NCBI GenBank assembly: GCA_009996675.1
Contig: JAACZQ010000047.1
Span: 1 to 43,560, forward strand
Direction of reading: 5' to 3'
From: Chitinophagaceae bacterium
Lineage (GTDB): Bacteria > Bacteroidota > Bacteroidia > Chitinophagales > Chitinophagaceae
DNA: 43,560 nt
Positions 26,751-34,110 of the stretch are shown in pieces. The notes under the pieces are model-generated. The model was not told where the DNA came from. It saw nothing but the letters and a program-made list of their open reading frames with translations, and did no database searches. A program made the translations under genes and the position numbers. Numbering within the stretch: position 1 is the first letter of the stretch; each line of letters begins with the position of its first letter.

Positions 26751-27844
26751 GATCTATTTGTTTTTTCAGGATGAAGCACCTGGTTTAATAATGCTATGTA
26801 TAATGCGATACCTTCTTCTATTTCTTTCAAATAAATATACTCATCGGCTGTATGGCTTCGGGCAGAGTCGCCGGGGCCCATTTTTAATGTCACAAAGGGC
26901 ATCAATGCTTTATCCGAAGTAGTAGGGGACCCATAGGTTGTTCTGCCCAGCAACTTCCCTGCCACGATCAGCGGATGTGTTTCCGGAATGGATGTTGAGC
27001 GCATACGAAGACTACGCGGTGTTGCCTGACCCTTGATATGTGCCTGAATCTCTTCGATGATTTCTTCAAAACGATAACACTCATTTACCCGTACATCTAC
27101 CACAAATTTGCATTGCGCAGGTACCACATTATGCGCTTTGTTATCTGTTTCAACAACAGTTACCGTCATTTTAACGGGCCCAAGTAAAGGTGACACTTTC
27201 GCAAATTGGTGATTCCGGAACCACTGTATATCATCCAATGCTTTATACAAAGCATTCTCACCTTCTTCGCGCGCCGCATGTCCGGCACGCCCTTCAACGT
27301 GTACATCAAGCACCAGCAAACCCCTTTCCGCAACTGCCATCTGCATTTGGGTAGGTTCTCCTACAATACCACAATCGATGTCGGGCAGTTCTTTCAACAG
27401 GATTTCAATCCCATTTTTTCCTGATATTTCTTCTTCGGCCGTAGCTGCCAGTAACAGATTATAAGCCAGATCCGGTCGGTCATAATAATGCCGGAATACC
27501 GCAATGAGTGAAACCAGGGAGCCGCCGGCATCATTACTGCCTAAACCATATAATTTACCGTCCTGTACAATTGGATTGAAGGGGTCGAGTGTATAGCCTT
27601 TATTAGGTTTTACCGTATCGTGATGGGAATTGAGCAGCAAAGTAGGTTTAGCCGGATCAAAATACTGGTTAACAGCCCATATATTATTCAGGAATCGCTT
27701 TACGGGTATCTTTGCATCGTGAAAGAACTGTTCAAGCAGTGCCGCAGTTTGATCTTCTTCCTTACTGAAAGAGGGAATCCGAATCAACCCTTGCAATAAT
27801 CCAATGGCATCAGCTATAATGGTATCATTGGGTTGTACAATCAT
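26747..27844 (-). CDS. argE: M20-family N-acyl-ornithine/N-acyl-citrulline deacylase (ArgE-like)
   Basis: A 365-residue zinc aminoacylase/deacylase. Metal and catalytic motifs: His74 and Asp76 (NSHHDTVKP), Asp105 (GSNDAGG), Glu137-139 (TAEEEISG) and VGEPTQ. The lid/dimerisation domain follows. Because the operon carries argF' and no ordinary ornithine transcarbamylase, the likely substrate is N-acyl-citrulline, releasing citrulline and the acyl acid, rather than N-acetylornithine. This matches the transcarbamylase-first route of Xanthomonas and Bacteroides. Whether the acyl group is acetyl or succinyl is not settled. It starts 3 bases after argB stops and overlaps argH by ATGA. Confidence 0.88.
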   Translation of the reverse strand: MIVQPNDTIIADAIGLLQGLIRIPSFSKEEDQTAALLEQFFHDAKIPVKRFLNNIWAVNQYFDPAKPTLLLNSHHDTVKPNKGYTLDPFNPIVQDGKLYGLGSNDAGGSLVSLIAVFRHYYDRPDLAYNLLLAATAEEEISGKNGIEILLKELPDIDCGIVGEPTQMQMAVAERGLLVLDVHVEGRAGHAAREEGENALYKALDDIQWFRNHQFAKVSPLLGPVKMTVTVVETDNKAHNVVPAQCKFVVDVRVNECYRFEEIIEEIQAHIKGQATPRSLRMRSTSIPETHPLIVAGKLLGRTTYGSPTTSDKALMPFVTLKMGPGDSARSHTADEYIYLKEIEEGIALYIALLNQVLHPEKTNRS

Positions 27845-27847
27845 GAT

Positions 27848-28636
27848 TTATGCAGATTGAATAGTGGTGCCGGCCATACTCCTGGTCAGCAAGTTAAGCT
27901 GTTCTGCCTTCCCGATAATCACCCTGCTTACACCTTTTGAAACCGCTGCAAATGCATTATCCAGCTTGGGAATCATACCGGCAAATACTTTCTGTTCCGC
28001 TTTCAGGGTTTCATAATACGCAGGGGTAATAACAGGAATAACCGTTGTTTCATCATCAGCATTCAGTAATACGCCTGCTTTTTCAAAAGAAAAAATCAAT
28101 GATGTATCATATAAACGACTCATTGCGGTGGCAATTTCCTGTGCCATCGTATCGGCATTGGTGTTGAGTAACAGTCCTTTTTGATCATGAGTGATAGGGG
28201 CTACCACCAGCAGGTCTACCTGATTAAGCCATACATGAAAAGCAGCAGTATTCACCATATCCACATCTCCGACAAATCCATAGTCAATGGCTTGGCCTAC
28301 CCTTTTATGTGCCAGAATACAATTGGCATCGGCTCCGGTAACACCCATTGCATTACATCCAAACTGCTGCAATTGCGCCACAATATTTTTATTGATGTAA
28401 CCGGCATAAACCATGGTTACAATTTTTAGTGTTTCCGCATCTGTAATACGCCGGCCGGCTACCATCTGCTGCTGTATACCCATGCCTTCCGCCACCTTAG
28501 TAGCCAGTTTGCCACCTCCGTGCACGAGTATTTTCTTTCCGGGCAGGTGTGCAAGTTCTTCTAAGAATGCAGTCAGGCGGGAAGGATCGTCGATGATATT
28601 CCCGCCAATTTTTATGATATATAGTTTCTCAAACAT
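27848..28636 (-). CDS. argB: N-acylglutamate kinase
   Basis: A 262-residue amino-acid kinase that phosphorylates the gamma-carboxylate of N-acylglutamate. Lys9 with Gly-Gly (IKIGGN) and the second glycine-rich loop VHGGGK (38-43) form the ATP site. GVTGADANCI and NLNTNADTMA-like downstream segments are typical of ArgB. No N-terminal arginine-feedback helix is present, so the enzyme is probably the arginine-insensitive hexamer-lacking type (inference). It sits between argF' (12 bases) and the deacylase (3 bases). In this operon the substrate may be N-succinylglutamate rather than N-acetylglutamate. Confidence 0.95.
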   Translation of the reverse strand: MFEKLYIIKIGGNIIDDPSRLTAFLEELAHLPGKKILVHGGGKLATKVAEGMGIQQQMVAGRRITDAETLKIVTMVYAGYINKNIVAQLQQFGCNAMGVTGADANCILAHKRVGQAIDYGFVGDVDMVNTAAFHVWLNQVDLLVVAPITHDQKGLLLNTNADTMAQEIATAMSRLYDTSLIFSFEKAGVLLNADDETTVIPVITPAYYETLKAEQKVFAGMIPKLDNAFAAVSKGVSRVIIGKAEQLNLLTRSMAGTTIQSA

Positions 28637-28648
28637 GATCAGTTACGC

Positions 28649-29611
28649 TTATCGATGCTTCAACATTGCACTCAATACAGCCTGCGCTGCCCACACACGG
28701 TTACCTGCCTGACGGGTTACCAGGCTATTAGGGCCATCCAGTATTTCATCACTTAATTCCACATTTCTTCTCACCGGCAGGCAATGCATAACCCGGGCCT
28801 GGTTACTCTCTTTCAATTTTTCCTCTGTTAACATCCAGGATGGATCATTTTCATAAATCTTGCCATAGTCATTATACGTACTCCAGTTTTTTACATACAC
28901 AAAATCAGCCTCCTTCAGCGCTTCCTCCTGGTTATGGGTAATGGTTGCTCCTTTGGTAAACTGCTCTGCCAGCTCATAATCTGCCGGATGCGTAATAACA
29001 AAATCAGCCTCCCCCCATGCATTAATCCATTGCGAAAAACTATTCGCCACACATTGCGGCAGTGGTTTTACATGCGGGGCCCAGGTTAATACAATTTTGG
29101 GTTTATGTGTGTGTTTCTGTTCCTTTCGGTATTCGGTTATGGTTACAAGATCTGTTAAGGATTGCAGCGGATGCAGGGTAGCGCTTTCCAGACTTACCAC
29201 CGGCACGCCGGCATATTTAATAAATTGACTGATATACATTTCACTGTAATCGTCATCCCGGTTTTTCAGAGAAGGAAATGTACGAATACACAGTATATCA
29301 AAGTATTGCCCCAGTATGGGTGCCGCATCTTTAATATGCTCTACGGTATTACCGCTCATGATAGCGCCTTCTTCAAACTCCAACGCCCAACCTTCCTTGT
29401 CTACATTAAACACCACGGCTTCCATACCCAGATTGGAGGCAGCCACCTGCGTGCTCAAACGGGTACGCAGACTCGGATTCAGGAATAATAATCCAATTCG
29501 CTTATCAGCACCCAGCTGTCTGTCGAGAAAAGGTTGCGCTTTATACAACAATGCCTGATCAACAAGTGCCCTGATATCAGCTACATCGTTTACAGAAATA
29601 AATTGTTTCAT
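28649..29611 (-). CDS. argF': N-acyl-ornithine transcarbamylase (ArgF', SOTCase/AOTCase group)
   Basis: A 320-residue transcarbamylase that carbamoylates N-acylornithine to N-acylcitrulline. The carbamoyl-phosphate site is SLRTR (47-51) and HPLQ (147-150). HCLPVRRN (276-283) is the version of the HCLP loop found in this subgroup, not in ordinary ornithine transcarbamylase. By memory the sequence aligns without gaps to the Bacteroides fragilis succinylornithine enzyme through residue 100, including WALEFEEG and the GNTVEHI loop. At position 90, proline in that enzyme and glutamate at the equivalent position in the Xanthomonas acetylornithine enzyme, it has Val. The acyl specificity is therefore unclear. 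Confidence 0.93.
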   Translation of the reverse strand: MKQFISVNDVADIRALVDQALLYKAQPFLDRQLGADKRIGLLFLNPSLRTRLSTQVAASNLGMEAVVFNVDKEGWALEFEEGAIMSGNTVEHIKDAAPILGQYFDILCIRTFPSLKNRDDDYSEMYISQFIKYAGVPVVSLESATLHPLQSLTDLVTITEYRKEQKHTHKPKIVLTWAPHVKPLPQCVANSFSQWINAWGEADFVITHPADYELAEQFTKGATITHNQEEALKEADFVYVKNWSTYNDYGKIYENDPSWMLTEEKLKESNQARVMHCLPVRRNVELSDEILDGPNSLVTRQAGNRVWAAQAVLSAMLKHR

Positions 29612-29629
29612 GTTGGGGTTGGTTGAACG

Positions 29630-30763
29630 TTAGGATGTGATGGCTTTCTTTAAAGCGTCGAGAAAATCATTGATCTGCTGCCGACTGATAGCGAGTGATG
29701 GAAGCAGGCGGATAACATTCGGCTTGGCTTCGCCAGTAAAAATATGGTACTCGCTTAATAATTTCTTTTTCAGGTCGCGAATAGCGTCGGGCACATCAAA
29801 ACCAATCATTAATCCCTTACCTCGAACATGGGTAATAGCTTCTATTTTATTCAGTTCCTGCATCAGGTAAGCACCATTATCAGCAGCCAGCTGTATCAGG
29901 TTTTCCGATTCCATTACTTCCAATACAGCCAACGCTGCTGCACAAGCCAGGTGGTTACCACCGAAAGTAGTGCCCAGCATGCCGTGCTTGGGGCTGATAT
30001 GAGGTCCTATCAGGATACCGCCAATGGGGAATCCATTACCCATTCCTTTGGCCATGGAATAAATATCGGCATATACACCGGCATGATCATGAGCAAAAAA
30101 TTTACCACTGCGACCATACCCACATTGTACACTATCTGCTATATATACCGAACCATGTTCGTTACAAAGTGAACGTATCAATTGCAGGAATTCATCACTG
30201 GCTACATTAATACCGCCCACACCCTGGATACCTTCTATAATCACTGCAGCGATTTCTTTACCCTGCGCGTCAAAGCAGGCCTGTAAAGTAGTCGTATCAT
30301 TAAACGGCAGGAAAATAACCTGATCTGTTTCATTCACCGGCGCTACAATAGCAGGATTATCGGTTGCTGCCACGGCCAGTGAAGTACGGCCATGAAATGA
30401 TTTTTTAAAAGCAACTATTTTTTTTCTACCAGTATGAAAAGAAGCCAGTTTCAAGGCGTTTTCATTGGCTTCAGCACCACTGTTGCAGAGGAATAACTGG
30501 TAATCTTCCTTCCCACTCAGCTTTCCCAGTTTTTCTGCCAGCTGTTGTTGCAAAGGAATGATGACAGAATTGGAATAGAAAGCAATTTTGTTTAACTGAT
30601 CTTCAATCCGCTTTACCCAGTGTGGGTGTGTATGGCCAATACTGATTACGGCATGACCACCATACATATCCAGGTAGGAAGTTCCTTGGTCGTCCCATAC
30701 ATAGGAACCACTGGCCTTTGTAATCGTAATGGGATTTAAAGGATATACATCAAAGAGTTTCAT
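29630..30763 (-). CDS. argD: N-acylornithine aminotransferase
   Basis: A 377-residue class III PLP aminotransferase that converts N-acylglutamate semialdehyde to N-acylornithine with glutamate as amino donor. Features: NSGAEANENALKLA (95-108), KSFHGRTSLA (121-130), the PLP Lys239 in SMAKGMGNGFPIGG and GTTFGGNHLAC. The usual DE-x-Q-x-G motif reads DSVQCGYGRSG (210-220), keeping the PLP-binding Asp210 but replacing the Glu with Ser. The product and neighbours place it in the arginine pathway; a role in lysine synthesis as well is possible in such enzymes. Confidence 0.94.
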   Translation of the reverse strand: MKLFDVYPLNPITITKASGSYVWDDQGTSYLDMYGGHAVISIGHTHPHWVKRIEDQLNKIAFYSNSVIIPLQQQLAEKLGKLSGKEDYQLFLCNSGAEANENALKLASFHTGRKKIVAFKKSFHGRTSLAVAATDNPAIVAPVNETDQVIFLPFNDTTTLQACFDAQGKEIAAVIIEGIQGVGGINVASDEFLQLIRSLCNEHGSVYIADSVQCGYGRSGKFFAHDHAGVYADIYSMAKGMGNGFPIGGILIGPHISPKHGMLGTTFGGNHLACAAALAVLEVMESENLIQLAADNGAYLMQELNKIEAITHVRGKGLMIGFDVPDAIRDLKKKLLSEYHIFTGEAKPNVIRLLPSLAISRQQINDFLDALKKAITS

Positions 30764-30785
30764 GTTATGTGTTTGTTTGAGGGAT

Positions 30786-31778
30786 TTAAAAATAACCGGC
30801 TTTCAATCGTAAGCCCAGGTCCTCTTCCAGACCAAAAATCAGGTTCATATTTTGCACCGCCTGACCGCTGGCTCCTTTGAGCAGGTTATCGATAGCACTG
30901 TGTACTACCAGTTTACCTTCCTGTTTTTCCAATGAAATAAGACATTTGTTGGTATTCACCACTTGCTTCAGGTCAATCATCTGAGCACTCACATGGGTGA
31001 ATACCTGTCCTCGGTAGAAATCCTCATACAAATTTTGTGCATCCTGCAACGACAGGCTACAATCCAGCACAGAGCTGGTGTAAATGCCGCGGGTAAAATC
31101 GCCACGCCAGGGAACAAAATACACAGATGGCGTTCTGGCTGGTGTCACCACTTTCTGTAAGCTGTTCAGCGATTCGGTAATTTCCTTGATATGCTGGTGT
31201 TGCAGTGTTTTATACGCCTGTATATTATTGGCCCGCCAGCTGAAATGTGATGTAGTTGAGAGGCTTTGTCCCGCCCCGGTAGATCCTGTAATGCCGGTAG
31301 TATGAACATCGCCTATAATGCCGGCTTTGGCCAATGGCAGCAGTGCCAGTTGAATAGCGGTTGCAAAACAACCCGGATTGGCAATATTTTTTGCGTTGCG
31401 AATAGCTTCACGCTGTAATTCAGGCAGGCCATATACAAATGCACGACCTCCGATCTCGGCCTTCGCCTGAAGCCTGAAATCATGGGATAAATCGATGATG
31501 GCAATATGTTGCGGGATATCGTTTGCTTCCAGAAATTTTCGCGCATCGCCATGTCCTACACAGAGAAACAATACATCAATATCTGTTTGCAGGCTTCCCG
31601 TAAACACCAGATCGGTGTCTCCAAGTAAATCGGTATGTATTTTGGCTACAGGGTTCCCGGCATTACTACTGCTCAACACAAATACCAGTTCGGTTGCAGG
31701 GTGACCCAGCAATAACCGAATGGTTTCTCCGCCGGTATAACCAGCGCCTCCCACAATACCTACCCTGATTTTTTTCAT
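30786..31778 (-). CDS. argC: N-acetyl-gamma-glutamyl-phosphate reductase
   Basis: A 330-residue NADPH enzyme that reduces N-acylglutamyl phosphate to the semialdehyde. The N-terminal Rossmann motif is GGAGYTGGE (10-18); the catalytic cysteine is Cys137 in IANPGCFATAIQLALLPL. The chain is a little longer than some ArgC enzymes but matches the long form. Its ATG overlaps the argG stop (ATGA). The acyl group carried by the substrate depends on the acyltransferase encoded two genes upstream. Confidence 0.96.
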   Translation of the reverse strand: MKKIRVGIVGGAGYTGGETIRLLLGHPATELVFVLSSSNAGNPVAKIHTDLLGDTDLVFTGSLQTDIDVLFLCVGHGDARKFLEANDIPQHIAIIDLSHDFRLQAKAEIGGRAFVYGLPELQREAIRNAKNIANPGCFATAIQLALLPLAKAGIIGDVHTTGITGSTGAGQSLSTTSHFSWRANNIQAYKTLQHQHIKEITESLNSLQKVVTPARTPSVYFVPWRGDFTRGIYTSSVLDCSLSLQDAQNLYEDFYRGQVFTHVSAQMIDLKQVVNTNKCLISLEKQEGKLVVHSAIDNLLKGASGQAVQNMNLIFGLEEDLGLRLKAGYF

Positions 31779-32998
31779 TGATTATCTGCTTTTACGCTGT
31801 GAAAAATAGCGGTCTGGTTACCAAATATTTTGGAGAACCCGCGAACATCATCACCGGTCCATCCACTGTTCATTTCACCGTATTTACCAAACTTGCTACT
31901 CATGAGATCAAAGGGTGATTCAATACCCAATACCACAAAACGATAAGGTAGCAACTGCACATATACATCACCCGTAACCTGTTGCTGGGCACTGGTGAGA
32001 TAGGCTTCTATATCACGCATAACCGGATCCAGTATCTGGCCTTCATGCAGCCAGTTACCATAAAACTGGGCCAGCTGATCTTTCCAGCTTAACTGCCATT
32101 TGGTAAGCACATGTTTCTCCAGCGCATGGTGTGCTTTCAGGATCACCATTGGAGCAGCCGCTTCAAAACCAACGCGACCTTTGATACCAATGATGGTATC
32201 ACCTACATGCACGTCCCGACCAATACCATAGGCACCGGCTATCTGCTGTAGGTGTCGGATAGCTTCGGCCGGATGGGCAAAATGATTTCCATTCACAGCA
32301 GTCAGCTCCCCTTTCTCAAAATGCAGCACTACTTCTTCGCTGCCGGATTTGGTTACCTGGGTTGGCCAGGCATCTTCTGGCAGCATGCCTTTGGATTGCA
32401 GGGTTTCCTTTCCTCCTACACTGGTACCCCAAAGTCCTTTATTGATGGAGTAAGCCGCTTTTTCAAAATTCATTTCAACACCCTTTGATTTCAGGTAATT
32501 GATTTCTTCCTCCCGGCTTAATTTCCAGTCTCGTATGGGGGTAATAATCTGCACATCAGGAATCATGATATGAAAAACCATATCAAAGCGCACCTGATCA
32601 TTTCCAGCACCGGTACTGCCATGTACCACAGCAGTAGCTCCCACTTTTTTTACGTGCTCCGCAATATGTAATGCCTGGCTCAGTCGCTCGGCACTTACAC
32701 TCAGCGGATAGGTATTGTTCTTCAGTACATTTCCATAAATCAGGTAACGGATGATGCTATCGTAATAACTTTTAACTGCGTCAACCGTAGTATGGGTAGT
32801 TACGCCCAGTTTATAGGCATGTTGCTCAACATGTTTTAATTCTTCGTCCGTAAACCCACCCGTATTCACAATCACGCTATGCACTTCATAGCCCAGTTCG
32901 TCGGTTAGGTATTTCGCACAATAAGAAGTATCCAACCCGCCGCTAAAGCCGAGTACTACTTTGGTGCCCTTGGGAAGTGTTGCCTGATTGCTGCTCAT
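31775..32998 (-). CDS. argG: Argininosuccinate synthase
   Basis: A 407-residue ATP-dependent enzyme that joins citrulline and aspartate to form argininosuccinate. The ATP pyrophosphatase loop is GFSGGLDTS (17-25). Further signatures are VHGSTGAGNDQVRFD and SVGGKETLQ. The operon places it second, after the GNAT acyltransferase (27 bases) and before argC with a 4-base overlap. The pathway order in the operon does not follow the reaction order. Residues 1-10 are a short extension before the first strand. Confidence 0.97.
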   Translation of the reverse strand: MSSNQATLPKGTKVVLGFSGGLDTSYCAKYLTDELGYEVHSVIVNTGGFTDEELKHVEQHAYKLGVTTHTTVDAVKSYYDSIIRYLIYGNVLKNNTYPLSVSAERLSQALHIAEHVKKVGATAVVHGSTGAGNDQVRFDMVFHIMIPDVQIITPIRDWKLSREEEINYLKSKGVEMNFEKAAYSINKGLWGTSVGGKETLQSKGMLPEDAWPTQVTKSGSEEVVLHFEKGELTAVNGNHFAHPAEAIRHLQQIAGAYGIGRDVHVGDTIIGIKGRVGFEAAAPMVILKAHHALEKHVLTKWQLSWKDQLAQFYGNWLHEGQILDPVMRDIEAYLTSAQQQVTGDVYVQLLPYRFVVLGIESPFDLMSSKFGKYGEMNSGWTGDDVRGFSKIFGNQTAIFHSVKADNQ

Positions 32999-33025
32999 AT
33001 ATCAAGTATTGATTTGGGGTGAGGG

Positions 33026-33730
33026 TCAGAAATTGAATAGCTGATGGAAAAAAGATTTTGGCTTTACAGCTGCGCCACCGCCCTCTTTCTTCCGAAACAT
33101 TTTTAATAAACGGCTTTGCTTGATCTTCATAAACCGCTCATATATTTTGGACTTTTTCCGGAAATCAGATGAAGTTTCCTCTGGCTCATAATGATCTGCC
33201 GGATCATAGAGCATAGCTGTACACATACAATTCTTCCGGTTCTTACTCATCAGAATATCATAGTTCACACAGCTTTTACAGCCTGCCCAGAATTCCTCAT
33301 CGTCGGTCAACTCGCTATAAGTAACCGGCTCATAACCCAGATCGCTGTTAATTTTCATTACAGCCAGTCCTGTGGTTAGTCCGAATATTTTTGCCTGGGG
33401 GTATTTTTCGCGGGAGAGATTAAAAATTTTCTGCTTGATCAGCTTGGCCACACCACTTTTCCTGAATTCGGGCGATACAATCAAACCGCTGTTGGCCACA
33501 AAAGCCTCATGCCCCCAGACTTCTATATAACAAAAGCCAACCCAGGTGCCATCAGGTAAATGCGCAATAACCGCTTTGCCTTCTTCCATCTTCTTGGCCA
33601 CATATTCCGGACTGCGCTTGGCAATACCGGTACCACGGGCTTTGGCAGACGCTTCCATCTCGTCCGTGATGGTTTGCGCGTAATGTGTGTCGCCACTATT
33701 GGCTACACGAACAATGGTATGATGTTCCAA
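33026..33730 (-). CDS. GNAT acyltransferase, likely N-acylglutamate synthase of the arginine pathway (TTG start)
   Basis: A 234-residue protein whose GNAT fold has the acyl-CoA motif FRKSGVAKLI (Arg90, Gly93, Ala95). It begins at TTG 33730: an in-frame TAA lies at 33743-33745 and the next ATG is 25 codons in. As first gene of the arginine operon it takes the place of argA. The homologue in Bacteroides thetaiotaomicron has been reported as N-succinylglutamate synthase, so succinyl transfer is possible. The C-terminal 85 residues are an unusual extra: Cys151-x-x-Cys154, then Cys168-x-Cys170, followed by a basic tail, probably a metal-binding or regulatory region (inference). Confidence 0.85.
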   Translation of the reverse strand: MEHHTIVRVANSGDTHYAQTITDEMEASAKARGTGIAKRSPEYVAKKMEEGKAVIAHLPDGTWVGFCYIEVWGHEAFVANSGLIVSPEFRKSGVAKLIKQKIFNLSREKYPQAKIFGLTTGLAVMKINSDLGYEPVTYSELTDDEEFWAGCKSCVNYDILMSKNRKNCMCTAMLYDPADHYEPEETSSDFRKKSKIYERFMKIKQSRLLKMFRKKEGGGAAVKPKSFFHQLFNF

Positions 33731-33910
33731 CTTGCGAAAAAATTAAAAAGAGTGAAAAAGAATGACAGCTACCTGCCATAACAATTATTCCGGGGGATTT
33801 TCCACTGATAGGGGCAAGTGCCAGTTGCTCGTCCTATCAGCAACCACGTCGCAACCTGGGCGAAAAGGTAAAAATGCCCGGGCGGACCAGTACCGGTCGC
33901 GGTCTGATTT
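33731..33910 (-). ncRNA. Candidate structured 5' leader of the arginine operon
   Basis: This covers most of a 380-base gene-free stretch (33731-34110). From the promoter candidate at 33917-33947 the transcript would carry about 180 bases of leader. Stem-loops in order on the minus strand: GACC/GGTC at 33898-33885, CCCGGGC/GCCCAGG (one G-U) near 33882-33856, and CTGATAGG/CCTATCAG (33840-33833 with 33812-33805). An inner GCAA/TTGC pairs inside the last hairpin, and an alternative GTTGC/GCAAC pairing is possible. No U-run follows, so it is not a plain terminator. I recognise no known RNA family. Confidence 0.4.
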
Positions 33911-33916
33911 GCAGTA

Positions 33917-33947
33917 AAAAGCTAATATGTTGCAATACCTGTTTCAA
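33917..33947 (-). promoter_or_regulatory. Promoter candidate of the arginine operon
   Basis: Minus strand: TTG (33947-33945), 20-base spacer, TAGCTTTT (33924-33917), one mismatch from TAnnTTTG. The spacing is identical to that of the comB, marR and FKBP promoter candidates. The 33948-34058 stretch upstream is A/T rich and I see nothing else in it. Confidence 0.45.
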
Positions 33948-34058
33948 TGATATTGTTCGCTGCTTTTGAAATGAGGTGTAAAATTATAACAGTTTGACAA
34001 AAAGGGCGGTAAATTTTTTTTTAAATTTTAACCGAAGCCAATGCTCACAGGCGTTAGC

Positions 34059-34090
34059 AAAAGAGCCGTTCCAGCAGGAACGGCTCTTTT
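34059..34090. terminator. Terminator of beta-barrel protein 2
   Basis: Arms 34059-34072 and 34077-34090 form a perfect 14-bp stem (core GAGCCGTTCC) with a 4-base loop and A/T ends. It lies 20 bases past the stop of the beta-barrel gene. Confidence 0.88.
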
Positions 34091-34110
34091 TCAATAGGTT
34101 TTCCGGTAAT

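Noticed and set aside
33805..33910. SRP RNA, 6S RNA or a known riboswitch in the arginine leader
   Set aside because: The SRP domain IV core and the conserved cores of familiar riboswitches are not visible; only generic stem-loops were found.
33874..33969. 31-codon ATG frame on the plus strand in the same intergenic region
   Set aside because: Its composition (several Cys, no hydrophobic segment or motif) gives no support, and it lies antisense to the predicted leader.
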